Below are positions 8,686-19,612 of a stretch of 64,000 bases of DNA, in pieces (the stretch's first letter is position 1; every line of letters starts with the position of its first letter). Under the pieces are notes generated by a model. It made no database searches. It was not told the origin of the DNA and saw only the letters and a program-made list of their open reading frames with translations. A program made the translations under genes and the position numbers. Source of the stretch: Bartonella alsatica (GTDB taxonomy: Bacteria; Pseudomonadota; Alphaproteobacteria; Rhizobiales; Rhizobiaceae); NCBI RefSeq assembly GCF_013388295.1, contig NZ_CP058235.1, positions 784,001 through 848,000 of the forward strand, in the 5' to 3' direction.

Positions 8686-9927
8686 TCAACCTTGCCCGAA
8701 ACGTGTATGAATATAATCACTTAAGAGAAGTTCAAATTCTTCAGCTATACGGTTTCCCCGCAAAGTTTTCACCTTCTGTCCTTCAATAAAAACAGGGGCT
8801 GCTGGACTTTCGCCCATTCCAGGTAATGAAATACCAATATCAGCATGTTTTGATTCTCCAGGTCCATTGACGATACACCCCATTACAGCAATCTTTAAAC
8901 TTTCAACACCAGGATATTTTTCACGCCAGATGGGCATATTTTTGTACAAATCCGATTCAATTTTTTGCGCTAATTGTTGAAATACTGTCGAAGTTGTGCG
9001 ACCACATCCAGGGCAAGCCGCAACAACAGGCAAAAATTGCCTCAACCCCATAACTTGTAAAAGTTCTTGTCCCACCTTCACTTCTCGTGTTCGATCTCCA
9101 CCGGGTTCAGGGGTCAAGGAAATACGAATAGTATCGCCAATTCCTTGCTGTAACAAAATTCCCAAAGCCACAGAAGAAGCAACAATACCCTTTGTACCCA
9201 TTCCTGCTTCTGTCAATCCTAAATGAAGCGCATAATCACAACGTTCTGCCAAATTGCTGTAAACAGTAATAAGATCTTGGACATCACTCACTTTAGCAGA
9301 AAGAATAATTTTATCACGTTCCAACCCTATCTCTTCAGCTAAAGCAGCAGAAAGCAGAGCCGACTGAACAACTGTTTCCCGCATAACTTCAGAAACAGAT
9401 AAGGGATTTTCCTGCTTAGCATTTTCATCCATAAGCTTTGTCAACAACACATTATCAAGAGACCCCCAATTTACACCAATGCGAATAGCTTTACGATACC
9501 GACAAGCAATCTCAATAATTTGCGCAAACTGACGATCCTTTTTTGTGCCAAAACCGACATTACCAGGATTGATCCGATATTTTGCAAGCGCCTCAGCACA
9601 TGCAGGATGTTCTGATAAAAGCTTATGACCAATATAATGAAAATCCCCCACCAATGGCACAAAAAAGCCTAATCTTTCCAACTGTTCACGTATTTTTGGC
9701 ACAGCAGCAGCAGCTTCATCACGATCAACGGTAATCCGAACCAATTGGGAACCAGCTTTCCAAAGAGCAGCAATTTGTGCAACGGTTGCATTAACATCGG
9801 CGGTATCAGTATTGGTCATTGATTGCACAACTATTGGATTATCACCACCAACTATCACATCGCCAACCACAACACCAACAGATCGACGACGCTCAAAAGG
9901 TTTAGATAAAGAATATACTGTGCTCAT
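8686..9927 (-). CDS. ispG: 4-hydroxy-3-methylbut-2-en-1-yl diphosphate synthase
   Basis: 413-residue GcpE/IspG, the penultimate enzyme of the methylerythritol phosphate pathway, which reductively converts MEcPP to HMBPP with a 4Fe-4S cluster. The N-terminal TIM-barrel region shows [12 protein letters not shown] and [11 protein letters not shown]. The C-terminal cluster domain shows the ligands in ACPGCGRTT and [17 protein letters not shown]. The ATG at 9927 is preferred over the TTG at 9930 because GAGGA then sits at workable distance. It is monocistronic between the RiPP island and a small membrane protein gene. Length agrees with alphaproteobacterial IspG. Confidence 0.96.
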   Translation of the reverse strand: MSTVYSLSKPFERRRSVGVVVGDVIVGGDNPIVVQSMTNTDTADVNATVAQIAALWKAGSQLVRITVDRDEAAAAVPKIREQLERLGFFVPLVGDFHYIGHKLLSEHPACAEALAKYRINPGNVGFGTKKDRQFAQIIEIACRYRKAIRIGVNWGSLDNVLLTKLMDENAKQENPLSVSEVMRETVVQSALLSAALAEEIGLERDKIILSAKVSDVQDLITVYSNLAERCDYALHLGLTEAGMGTKGIVASSVALGILLQQGIGDTIRISLTPEPGGDRTREVKVGQELLQVMGLRQFLPVVAACPGCGRTTSTVFQQLAQKIESDLYKNMPIWREKYPGVESLKIAVMGCIVNGPGESKHADIGISLPGMGESPAAPVFIEGQKVKTLRGNRIAEEFELLLSDYIHTRFGQG

Positions 9928-10442
9928 CAAGTCCTCAAATTTTCAAAACCTAGCACCTATCGACCATTATTTATGTTAGCTTTCTCCATACCCTAAAGGA
10001 TGAGAATTCCTCCAAACCGTCAATCTGATCACAGATGAGTTTCTCTCGAATAATTTCCACTTGCTAACCACTTATGTGATCTACTTCATATAATCCACCC
10101 CACGGAATCATTAGACAAATCTTGTCTTGAATCTCCCGTTCAAATTTACTCTTCTACACTTGGTTAACTCAAAAGGAAACTGAAATCAAACAAAGACGAC
10201 ACTGTATTTTATTGGTCGTCATATCAGCATCTTGAAAGACAATATTTCATACCACTGCAAATAATGCTTATCATAGTACAATTAAAATACTGAATAAAAA
10301 GTAATCCTTCATTTAAGCCTTTTTTATCTCATCGACAAATAGCGCCACAAATGCAACTTTTCAATTTTCAAACCGTTATAGCAAAGCCCCAAACACAATT
10401 CCATTTCTCATAAAACAATATATCACATGAAGGAGTCAACAA
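9928..10442. other. Intergenic, 515 bp, ispG to DUF883-like gene
   Basis: Holds repeat copy A (9976-10263). The rest is AT-rich sequence leading to the ribosome binding site AAGGAG before 10443. No gene seen. Confidence 0.5.
9976..10263 (+). repeat. Degenerate direct repeat, copy A
   Basis: Colinear with 10832-11120 over about 290 bp, with short indels. Shared anchors include TAAAGGA-GAGAATT near the start, CACT-CTTAT-T-AT in the middle and CATCTTGAA-GA-AAT near the end. It lies upstream of the small gene at 10443 while copy B lies downstream. It is non-coding in both copies. Identity looks moderate, so the duplication is old. Confidence 0.6.
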
Positions 10443-10727
10443 ATGTGTCTATTTTCAACCAACGCCAAAAATGCTAAAATTAAAAAACGCATTGCACAAC
10501 TAAAAAGTGAACTTGTCCCTGTAAGTCGTTGGCATTTTTATAACAATAGCTATGAAAACATCTCTGACATGCTTGACACATGGAAACAAAATGGTCTTCA
10601 TGTGCTTTACCACCTCAATGAGCATGCCACAGAATTGAAGAAAAAAGTAAAAGAAAATCCTAAAAAAACCCTCGCATTAGCTGCAGGATTAGTTTTGGCT
10701 AGCTTCTTACTGACACGCAAAAATTGA
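10443..10727 (+). CDS. Small DUF883/ElaB-like inner membrane protein
   Basis: 94 residues. The N-terminal two thirds are basic and helical (NAKIKKRIAQLKSEL). The C-terminus KENPKKTLALAAGLVLASFL followed by LTRKN matches the YqjD/ElaB pattern of an E-N-P turn, one membrane helix and a short positive tail. Family knowledge: such proteins are C-tail-anchored in the inner membrane and some bind ribosomes in stationary phase. The ATG has AAGGAG at good spacing. A hairpin terminator follows at 10747. The gene stands alone, flanked by two copies of an old repeat. The family call rests on the tail motif only. Confidence 0.6.
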   Translation: MCLFSTNAKNAKIKKRIAQLKSELVPVSRWHFYNNSYENISDMLDTWKQNGLHVLYHLNEHATELKKKVKENPKKTLALAAGLVLASFLLTRKN

Positions 10728-10746
10728 TAATACGATTAATTCCTTT

Positions 10747-10770
10747 AATGCCCGCTTTGAATCGGGCATT
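10747..10770 (+). terminator. Rho-independent terminator after the DUF883-like gene
   Basis: Perfect 8-bp stem AATGCCCG / CGGGCATT with an 8-base loop, followed by CTTCT. It starts 20 bases after the stop codon. The T-run is short. Confidence 0.7.
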
Positions 10771-11226
10771 CTTCTATAGTTAAAAAACCACAACTTTAAA
10801 AAACGTGACAGAATACCGTAATCATCTCAATTTAAAACTTACTCCCCATAAAGGACGAGAATTTTATCCTTTTCCCCTAGCAATCTAATTACAGACTGAT
10901 CTCTTTCGCGGTAGATTCTACGTGTTCACCACTGCTTATATAATTCGCTCATCGGATAAACTCTGCTCTGAATTTGCTATACAACTGTACACCTCTATAC
11001 TTTAGTCGATGTAAAAGAAAATTAAAAATAGACAAAAACGAGACTATTAAGTTTCATTATGTACGAATGTTTCTTATACTCCCCATCTTGAAGGATATTG
11101 TTTTATAGCACTAAAAATAAAAATTTAAAGAGATGTATCATAACAAACCAAATGAAATCTTCCAAAGTGAATGCCCACTTGCTATAAGAAAACGGTATAA
11201 AAATAAAAGTCAAAAAACCCAAAATT
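10771..11226. other. Intergenic, about 455 bp, containing repeat copy B
   Basis: Between the terminator and the end of the leftward efflux operon. It contains repeat copy B (10832-11120). No gene seen. Confidence 0.5.
10832..11120 (+). repeat. Degenerate direct repeat, copy B
   Basis: Second copy of the ~290 bp element at 9976-10263, in the same orientation and placed downstream of the small membrane protein gene. Alignment runs from about TTAAAACTTACTCCCCATAA to CACTAAAAATAA. See copy A. Confidence 0.6.
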
Positions 11227-12243
11227 TTATCCTCCAGAAGAAACACGCTGCGAAGTATCTACGTACGTAACCACAGACATACCAGGAATAAGCTTTTCAG
11301 CCCCTTCCTGACCAGGATCTAATGCAATACGCACTGAAATACGTTGCGCAATTTTAATAAAGTTACCAATTGTAGTATCTGTTTTTAAAAGTGAAAATTC
11401 CGAACCTGTCGCAGGTGCGAAACGGACCACCCGCCCTGTTAACTTTTTATTGTTCAATGCATCAACAGAAAAGATAACCGGTTGGCCAATACGCATCTGA
11501 GAAAGTTGCGTTTCCTTATAATTAGCAATAATCCAAATCTCATCAGAAATGACCGATACCAATTGCGCACCAGGCAAAACATATTGTCCTACCCGCGCGC
11601 CAACCAGCCCGATATATCCCGTTTTAGGAGATAAAATCTTAGTGTGACCAAGATTAAGCTTAGCTAATTCAACACCAACCTTCGCACTTGCAACCTCTGA
11701 TTGTAAACTTTGCCGTTCAAGATCCAATTGTTTTTGTAATTGACGTTTTGTTTCAAGCGCCGCCAATAATTGCGAAAGAGGACGCGAAACAGAACTGGAA
11801 GCATCATTAAAGCCTAGTTTCTTGTTTTCAGGAAGAATATTGGAAAATGCTCGCGAACGTGCCAATTCAGCTTCCGCTGCATTAACTTCTCCCTGTAAAA
11901 TCTGAGCCTGCAACATAATACTTGCAAGTTTTGCATTTTTTGAATCTAAAACAGCTTGTGCTCGTGCAAGCTGTTGGCGAAAGAGAGCATCATCGAGTTC
12001 AAATAACAGCATACCCTTTTCAACTCTTTGATAATCTTGCACATAAATTCGTGCAATCACCCCCGAGATCTGTGAACTTACCAGAGTAACATCGCCCTTA
12101 ATTGAAGCATTGTCGGTTATTTGAATTGTACTGACAAAAGGAGGAAGCCTCCAAGCCCATAAAATTAGCAAAATACCAGTAATGCCTGAGAAGAATGCAA
12201 TAAGTGTTGCTTTTGACCGTAATGCCTTTATCATTTTTTGCAT
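11227..12243 (-). CDS. HlyD/EmrA-family membrane fusion protein
   Basis: 338 residues: a short cytoplasmic N-terminus, one membrane anchor at ~11-32 (LIAFFSGITGILLILWAWRL), a biotinyl-lipoyl-like strand region (ISGVIARIYVQDYQRVEKGM), a long coiled-coil hairpin rich in Ala, Gln and Arg at ~85-200, and the second lipoyl half (ILSPKTGYIGLVGARVGQYV). This is the periplasmic adaptor of an EmrAB-type pump, linking the inner-membrane transporter to an outer-membrane channel. Its start overlaps the end of the upstream MFS gene by 13 bases, so the two are translationally coupled. A second ATG nine bases on (12234) is an equally good start. The substrate is unknown. Confidence 0.88.
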   Translation of the reverse strand: MQKMIKALRSKATLIAFFSGITGILLILWAWRLPPFVSTIQITDNASIKGDVTLVSSQISGVIARIYVQDYQRVEKGMLLFELDDALFRQQLARAQAVLDSKNAKLASIMLQAQILQGEVNAAEAELARSRAFSNILPENKKLGFNDASSSVSRPLSQLLAALETKRQLQKQLDLERQSLQSEVASAKVGVELAKLNLGHTKILSPKTGYIGLVGARVGQYVLPGAQLVSVISDEIWIIANYKETQLSQMRIGQPVIFSVDALNNKKLTGRVVRFAPATGSEFSLLKTDTTIGNFIKIAQRISVRIALDPGQEGAEKLIPGMSVVTYVDTSQRVSSGG

Positions 12244-13868
12244 CCCTCTTCACTGTCATTATACTGTTTTTCGAATAAACGAAAAAAACACAACTTTATA
12301 AATATTTTGACAAGAAAAATAGCAAATACAACTATTGCAATATAAAAATAAAGCCGAAAAACATCATCATAAGCAAAAATATTTGCTGTTAACTTAAACT
12401 CTTCAATCAATTTAGACGTACCTTGCTCTCCCCCCAAAAACTGAGGAATAGTAGTACCATAAGAAGGAGAAAATAAGGTATTCACCTCGCCTGAAATAAG
12501 AGGATCTGTAACAATAATATTTTGTGTTAAAGATTCAAAATTCTTATGAGCGAAAAAAAACTGCAAACTGCCAAAAAAAGCTGCTCCCATTAATCCGCCG
12601 CTCACTTGCGTGAGCAAAAAGACAGCAATAAAACTTAAAACGTAACGCGGTCCTCGCGCACCAGATATCACAAACCCCTTGCAAAGAGCAGGAGGTAAAA
12701 AAAGTGCATAACTAAAACTAACCAACCCTTGACTCAACATCATATCTTGGGGAAGCGTCAAGTGGTTTACGTGACTATCTAAATAAGCCCCAAGTGCCAA
12801 ACACCCCAAAGATAAAAGATAAAAATAATCCTCACGCCCAACCCGTAAAAAAAAGACACAAACCGCGCCCCCTAAAAGAGTACCTAATATAATCGCAAGA
12901 TACATAGGTGCCATCTCACGATTTAATAGACCAAAAAGATTAAAGAAACCCACCGCTAAAGTTGATCGTTCTAATAAGAAAACATGAAAGACCAATAAAA
13001 TGAGAACAGATTGCACCATTTCTTTACTGAAAAGCCAGCGTAAATCAATCAACGGGTTTTCTCTATTAAGTTCAATAATAATCGCAATAACCAAAGAAAA
13101 AACAGCAAGTGCAAGCGCCCAACCAATCCAAGCTGCTTCATACCACCAATACAATATACCAACAGACATAATTACTGCATTGAGTCCAAGACCAAGAGCA
13201 ATTAAACTATAACTCACCCAATCTAACTTTTGAATGACCTTATTGCGTACCACCGGGGTCAGTGGAAGAGCATAGATACATCCTAAACTGGCGAGAACCA
13301 ACCCCATTTCCATCGCTGAAAGACTCGAAAAACCACCATTTTCCAACAAATCAGGAGAAAATAAACGCGATAAGGGCGCAGCTAAAGCAGCATTCATATA
13401 ATTCAAACTAAGACCAATAGTAAATTTCTTTGCTGGTGCAAAAGCTTCCATCATATAAAGAAGCGCAAGTGAAGCCAAAGGTGCCGCAGCAATACCAGCA
13501 AAAAACCGAATAATTAGTGCAGAACGCAAATCTGTCACAAAGAGCTGCAAAACACAAACCAAAACGAAACCAAGAATTGATAACTCAGCAAAAGCACGAA
13601 GCCCAAACTGGTATCGAATTTTGATTAACATGATTGCAACGCTTACATTTGGTGCCATATAGGCCGCAACCAACCATGTTGTTTCGGTCAGAGTTGCGTG
13701 AAAGTCTCCGGTAAGGTGGACAATGTTAGACTGAACAACATTTGCCCCTAAACCATAAGCCCACTGCAAAATAAAAGAGGCAAAAATATAAACAAAACAC
13801 TTTGGTAAAGGACCTGCAAAGACAGTACCAGGATGGGGAAAAGGTTTCCCTCCTCTCTTAGCAGACAT
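12231..13868 (-). CDS. EmrB/DHA2-family MFS drug efflux transporter
   Basis: 545-residue membrane protein with about 14 hydrophobic segments, the DHA2 layout. Visible features are the TM1 region GLGANVVQSNIVHLTGDFHA, TLTETTWLVAAYMAP after TM1 as in EmrB proteins, and a large periplasmic loop near residues 440-490. The ATG at 13868 has AGGAG eight bases upstream and is preferred to the ATG at 13892. It is the first gene of a two-gene efflux operon with the adaptor downstream, and lies next to the ATP synthase operon on the same strand. Likely a proton-driven exporter of toxic or amphipathic compounds. Substrate not deducible. Confidence 0.87.
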   Translation of the reverse strand: MSAKRGGKPFPHPGTVFAGPLPKCFVYIFASFILQWAYGLGANVVQSNIVHLTGDFHATLTETTWLVAAYMAPNVSVAIMLIKIRYQFGLRAFAELSILGFVLVCVLQLFVTDLRSALIIRFFAGIAAAPLASLALLYMMEAFAPAKKFTIGLSLNYMNAALAAPLSRLFSPDLLENGGFSSLSAMEMGLVLASLGCIYALPLTPVVRNKVIQKLDWVSYSLIALGLGLNAVIMSVGILYWWYEAAWIGWALALAVFSLVIAIIIELNRENPLIDLRWLFSKEMVQSVLILLVFHVFLLERSTLAVGFFNLFGLLNREMAPMYLAIILGTLLGGAVCVFFLRVGREDYFYLLSLGCLALGAYLDSHVNHLTLPQDMMLSQGLVSFSYALFLPPALCKGFVISGARGPRYVLSFIAVFLLTQVSGGLMGAAFFGSLQFFFAHKNFESLTQNIIVTDPLISGEVNTLFSPSYGTTIPQFLGGEQGTSKLIEEFKLTANIFAYDDVFRLYFYIAIVVFAIFLVKIFIKLCFFRLFEKQYNDSEEGCKK

Positions 13869-13915
13869 AACCGTACTCCTTTTGCCGCTCATGTCGCTCT
13901 TTCCCGTATACCCCT

Positions 13916-14332
13916 TTACACCTCTATATCCCCAACACCAGCAGTTGTCAGTTGATGAAAAAACTCTTTGACCTTATGTTTTTTGGCATCACTTACCCCT
14001 CCTTCTAAAGCTGCTCGAAACTGCAAAATCTTCTGTTCCAATACATCAAAAGAAAGATGCTCAACAGCAACAACACTCTCCACCAGAAGAGAGCAGCACG
14101 AAAAAGTAATATTAGCAACCCCTCCGCAAACAGCGAACAGTTTTTCCCCTGAAGATGTACGAACATGAACACTCCCCAACACAATATTTGCTACCAAAGG
14201 CGCATGATAAGCCATCACTGTCAAAGCACCTGACGCTGAAGGAAGAACTACAGACAGCACCTGCTCTGAAAACACAATTTTCTCAGGCGACACAAGCTCA
14301 AACAAAAAATGCTCTTCTTTATTGCGTTCCAC
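13916..14332 (-). CDS. atpC: ATP synthase F1 epsilon subunit
   Basis: 138 residues. FLFELVSPEKIVFSE begins the beta-sandwich domain, and GALTVMAYHAPLVANIVLGS is the conserved mid-region of epsilon. The C-terminal helices are short. I place the start at the GTG at 14332, which has GGAG at good distance and gives MERNKEEHFLFEL as in relatives; a GTG at 14344 has no clear ribosome binding site. Last gene of the atpHAGDC operon. Epsilon forms the central stalk with gamma and inhibits ATP hydrolysis. Confidence 0.93.
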   Translation of the reverse strand: MERNKEEHFLFELVSPEKIVFSEQVLSVVLPSASGALTVMAYHAPLVANIVLGSVHVRTSSGEKLFAVCGGVANITFSCCSLLVESVVAVEHLSFDVLEQKILQFRAALEGGVSDAKKHKVKEFFHQLTTAGVGDIEV

Positions 14333-14399
14333 AAAAATCTCCACGAAGCTCGATATAGGACACTCTATTCTCTTTACAAAAAAGATTCACTATAGATTC

Positions 14400-16022
<1,623 letters not shown>

Positions 16023-16035
16023 TTACCTTTTCAAT

Positions 16036-16947
16036 TTAAAGCGCTTCAGCACCCGCAATAATTTCGATCAATTCCGTAGTGATCTGTGCCTGACGTTGTC
16101 GATTATAAGCCACTGTCAATTTATTAATCATTTCACCCGCATTACGCGATGCATTATCCATAGCAGTCATCTTCGCTCCCATTTCACCAGCAATATTTTC
16201 AAGCAAAGCCTGAAAGATTTGCACCGAAAGATTGCGTGGCACAAGCGCATCTAAAAGAGAAGCAGCATCGGGCTCATAATCATAAACAATCGATTGCAGA
16301 GCTTCGCTTTTATCTGCTTTTTTAATAACCTCTATTGTCTCAACAGATCTTTTTGCAGAAACCATAGGGATCAAGCTAAAAACCGTCGGGCGCTGATTAA
16401 TCACTGAAACAAATTCAGAATAAAACAATGTACACACATCAAAAGCCCCATCATTGAATAAATCAACAATCCGTTGGCTAATCAACGCTGCCTCTGCAAA
16501 ACTAATTCGCTTTACAGAATGCAAATCAATATGATCAATCATTAAAGCTTTATAATCACGCGATAAAATATCTGCTCCCTTTTTGCCCACAGTCAAAATT
16601 TTAACAATTTTACCGGCAGCACGCAGTCTCTTAATTTGTTCGCGCGCACAACGAGCAATCTGCACATTAAAAGCACCACACAACCCACGCTCAGCAGTAC
16701 ACACCACTAAAAGATGTACATCATCACGTCCAGTGCCGCGCATAAGAGAAGGCGCATCAATGCCATCAACATCAGCAGCAACACTCTCCAAAATAGTAGC
16801 CATCCGCTGCGCATAAGGACGTGCAGATTCAGCCGCCTCTTGTGCACGATGCAACCTCGCCGCTGCAACCATCTGCATGGCTTTGGTAATCTTCTGTGTT
16901 GCCTTAACCGAGGCGATACGGTCTCTAAGATCTTTCAACGAAGCCAT
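16036..16947 (-). CDS. atpG: ATP synthase F1 gamma subunit
   Basis: 303-residue rotor shaft of F1. The N-terminus [20 protein letters not shown] followed by [12 protein letters not shown] is diagnostic. The C-terminal helix has [19 protein letters not shown] and [20 protein letters not shown]. Length is normal, slightly long as in other Rhizobiales. It lies between atpA and atpD with short gaps. It couples proton flow through Fo, whose genes are elsewhere, to catalysis. Confidence 0.97.
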   Translation of the reverse strand: MASLKDLRDRIASVKATQKITKAMQMVAAARLHRAQEAAESARPYAQRMATILESVAADVDGIDAPSLMRGTGRDDVHLLVVCTAERGLCGAFNVQIARCAREQIKRLRAAGKIVKILTVGKKGADILSRDYKALMIDHIDLHSVKRISFAEAALISQRIVDLFNDGAFDVCTLFYSEFVSVINQRPTVFSLIPMVSAKRSVETIEVIKKADKSEALQSIVYDYEPDAASLLDALVPRNLSVQIFQALLENIAGEMGAKMTAMDNASRNAGEMINKLTVAYNRQRQAQITTELIEIIAGAEAL

Positions 16948-16966
16948 TCAAGCATTCCATCAATCA

Positions 16967-18502
16967 TCATGAAAAATTCTTCGCATAAGACTTAAGAACA
17001 GTAAGCAACTTATCCTTAAGCTCATCAGTTATCTGTTTTTGGTCAGCAATTGCCTTTAAAAGATTTTGGTGATCACTGCGCAAAAGTGTCAAAAGTCCCT
17101 GTTCAAACCGTGCAACATCAGAAACAGCCAAAGAATCAAGATAACCATTAACACCCGCAAAAATGACAACAACTTGTTCTTCTGTTTTCAAAGGTGAAAA
17201 TTGCGGCTGCTTCAAAAGCTCTGTCAAACGTGCACCACGATTTAAAAGACGCTGCGTTGAAGCATCCAAATCAGAACCAAATTGTGCAAAAGCAGCCATT
17301 TCACGATATTGTGCTAATTCACCTTTGATTGAACCAGCAACTTGCTTCATCGCCTTAATTTGCGCAGCAGAACCAACACGTGACACAGAAAGACCAACAT
17401 TCACAGCAGGACGAATTCCTTGATAAAACAAATTAGTTTCCAAAAAAATTTGCCCATCGGTAATCGAAATCACGTTTGTAGGAATATAAGCAGAAACGTC
17501 ATTTGCTTGTGTTTCAATGACTGGCAAAGCTGTCAAAGATCCGGAACCATTTTCAGCATTCAACTTTGCAGCCCGCTCTAGAAGACGCGAATGAAGATAG
17601 AAAACATCACCGGGATAAGCTTCACGACCAGGCGGACGGCGAAGCAAAAGAGACATTTGGCGATAAGCAACTGCTTGTTTTGAAAGATCATCATAACCAA
17701 TCAAAGCATGTTGACCATTGTCACGGAAATATTCCCCCATCGCACATCCGGCAAGAGGTGCAATAAATTGCAATGGAGCAGGATCAGAAGCAGTAGCTGC
17801 AACGATAATGCAATATTCAAGGGCTCCACGCTCTTCTAAAACTTTCACAAATTGTGCAACCGTTGAACGTTTTTGACCAATAGCAACATAAATACAATAC
17901 ACTTTGTCCTGTTCGCGCCCAGCTTCTTTTTCGTGAAACGGCTTCTGGTTTAAAAATGTATCGAGCAAAATTGCTGTTTTCCCTGTTTGACGATCCCCGA
18001 TTACCAACTCGCGTTGTCCACGTCCAATAGGAATGAGTGCATCAATAGCTTTCAATCCGGTCGACATTGGCTCATGCACAGATTGACGTGGAATAATTCC
18101 TGGAGCCTTAACATCAACACGACGACGTTCTGTAGCTTTAAGAGGTCCTTTCCCATCTATAGGATTTCCCAGTGCATCGACAACACGTCCAAGAAGGGCT
18201 GGCCCCACAGGAACATCTACAATAGTGCCTAACCGCTTAACACAATCACCTTCACGAATATCACGATCTGACCCAAAAATCACCACCCCGACATTATCGA
18301 TTTCCAGGTTCAAAGCCATACCACGGACACCATTTGAAAAGGAAACCATTTCACCTGCTTGGACATTATCCAAACCATAAACACGGGCAATACCATCACC
18401 CACAGATAAAACCCAACCAATTTCTGAAACCTCAGCCTTTTGGTCAAAGTTTTTGATTTGCTCTTTTAGAATTTTTGAAATTTCAGATGGTCTAATATCC
18501 AT
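16967..18502 (-). CDS. atpA: ATP synthase F1 alpha subunit
   Basis: 511 residues. Motifs: the N-terminal crown domain, the P-loop [31 protein letters not shown] and the signature [17 protein letters not shown]. It binds nucleotide non-catalytically and forms the hexamer with beta. The ATG overlaps the atpH stop codon by one base (TGATG), so translation is coupled. Normal length. Confidence 0.98.
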   Translation of the reverse strand: MDIRPSEISKILKEQIKNFDQKAEVSEIGWVLSVGDGIARVYGLDNVQAGEMVSFSNGVRGMALNLEIDNVGVVIFGSDRDIREGDCVKRLGTIVDVPVGPALLGRVVDALGNPIDGKGPLKATERRRVDVKAPGIIPRQSVHEPMSTGLKAIDALIPIGRGQRELVIGDRQTGKTAILLDTFLNQKPFHEKEAGREQDKVYCIYVAIGQKRSTVAQFVKVLEERGALEYCIIVAATASDPAPLQFIAPLAGCAMGEYFRDNGQHALIGYDDLSKQAVAYRQMSLLLRRPPGREAYPGDVFYLHSRLLERAAKLNAENGSGSLTALPVIETQANDVSAYIPTNVISITDGQIFLETNLFYQGIRPAVNVGLSVSRVGSAAQIKAMKQVAGSIKGELAQYREMAAFAQFGSDLDASTQRLLNRGARLTELLKQPQFSPLKTEEQVVVIFAGVNGYLDSLAVSDVARFEQGLLTLLRSDHQNLLKAIADQKQITDELKDKLLTVLKSYAKNFS

Positions 18503-19086
18503 CAGCTGACCTCTTTTTTCAATGCAAGCTTAAGCGAAGACAATTTTGTTACAAGAGACGTATCAATTTGAGACGACCCCACACGAATAATCAACCCACC
18601 AAGAATAGTTGGATCAATAAGGATGTGTAGCAAAATTTTACCTCCAACGACACCTTCCAAAGCCACACGCAACTCTTTTTCTTGATGAGAACTCAACGGA
18701 CGAGCAGAAACAATCTGCACCGAAGTTTCTCTACGAGAAAGAGCAACACGACGCTGAAAAGCATATAAAATACCAGACAAGGCACAAAGCCGACGGTTCA
18801 TTACGATAATGTGCAAAAAATGGCCAATAATCTGACCAGCGCCTTCATCAGCAAATCCGATGCTTTCACAAACAGAACGCATCACTTTAGCCTGCTCTTT
18901 TACTGAAAAGAATGGACTATGTATAAAGCGTTTCAAGTCTTCATTTTGATCCAAAACAAGCAAAAAAGATGCTATTGCCTTTTCAACCTTTTCAACAACC
19001 CCTATTTCTTGAACGAAATCAAAAAGCGCTTGCGCATAGCGTTGATCTACCAATGGCAGCGGTATAAGAGAAAATGAATCCGACAC
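18502..19086 (-). CDS. atpH: ATP synthase F1 delta subunit
   Basis: 194 residues. The start is the GTG at 19086, giving [20 protein letters not shown] as in relatives, with AGAGG nine bases upstream. The longer frame to 19188 adds 34 atypical residues. The conserved C-terminal motif [21 protein letters not shown] is present. Delta joins F1 to the peripheral stalk. It is the first gene of the leftward operon atpHAGDC. Fo genes are not here, in line with the split F1/Fo operons of alphaproteobacteria. Confidence 0.94.
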   Translation of the reverse strand: MSDSFSLIPLPLVDQRYAQALFDFVQEIGVVEKVEKAIASFLLVLDQNEDLKRFIHSPFFSVKEQAKVMRSVCESIGFADEGAGQIIGHFLHIIVMNRRLCALSGILYAFQRRVALSRRETSVQIVSARPLSSHQEKELRVALEGVVGGKILLHILIDPTILGGLIIRVGSSQIDTSLVTKLSSLKLALKKEVS

Positions 19087-19612
19087 GAAATACCGCCTCT
19101 TTCCCTTGAGCAACTCTCTGATATTTATCAGATGAAATAAAACAGATACTCTGAATTTTAAGAATTCCCTTCTTAAAACCCAGAACAAAAAGCTTTTCAG
19201 TTTTTAGCATAGACACAACCGACTCGCAACACTCCAAATCGATGCTTTCTGAAAAATTTAACTAAAATATTCAAAATATTTTTAAAAAGAATTTTTCATA
19301 ATATGGAGGTCACCACTACAGTTTGTCTGTCCTTCTTTTTGACATCCTCTGATAGATTTTTCAAGTAACTTTTTTAGCTCCATAGACGATGTGAAGCAGA
19401 AATAAACGACTTTTTTAATAATATTATTAAATCCTTTTCTACCAAAAGAATTTCCACTACCGAAAAATATGTTATCTCAAACTTATAGACAAGTAATAAT
19501 AACAGAGTTTACTCTTAAAAAGAAGAAAACTGATGTTTTTGCATAAAATTATTCCTTCTTGTAATAGAACATTTTAAAAGCAAATAAACCTCCACATTAT
19601 GCCGCTTTATTT
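19087..19612. other. Intergenic, about 525 bp, promoter region of the atp operon
   Basis: Between priA and atpH, both leftward. It must hold the atp promoter. AT-rich. No reading frame or RNA gene that I can support. Confidence 0.45.

Noticed and set aside
8539..8724. 62-codon open stretch on the plus strand (SNGIIQLYNKSRKSTEDN and onwards)
   Set aside because: No start codon or ribosome binding site, and it runs antisense into ispG. Protein-like composition alone is not enough; at most a relic.
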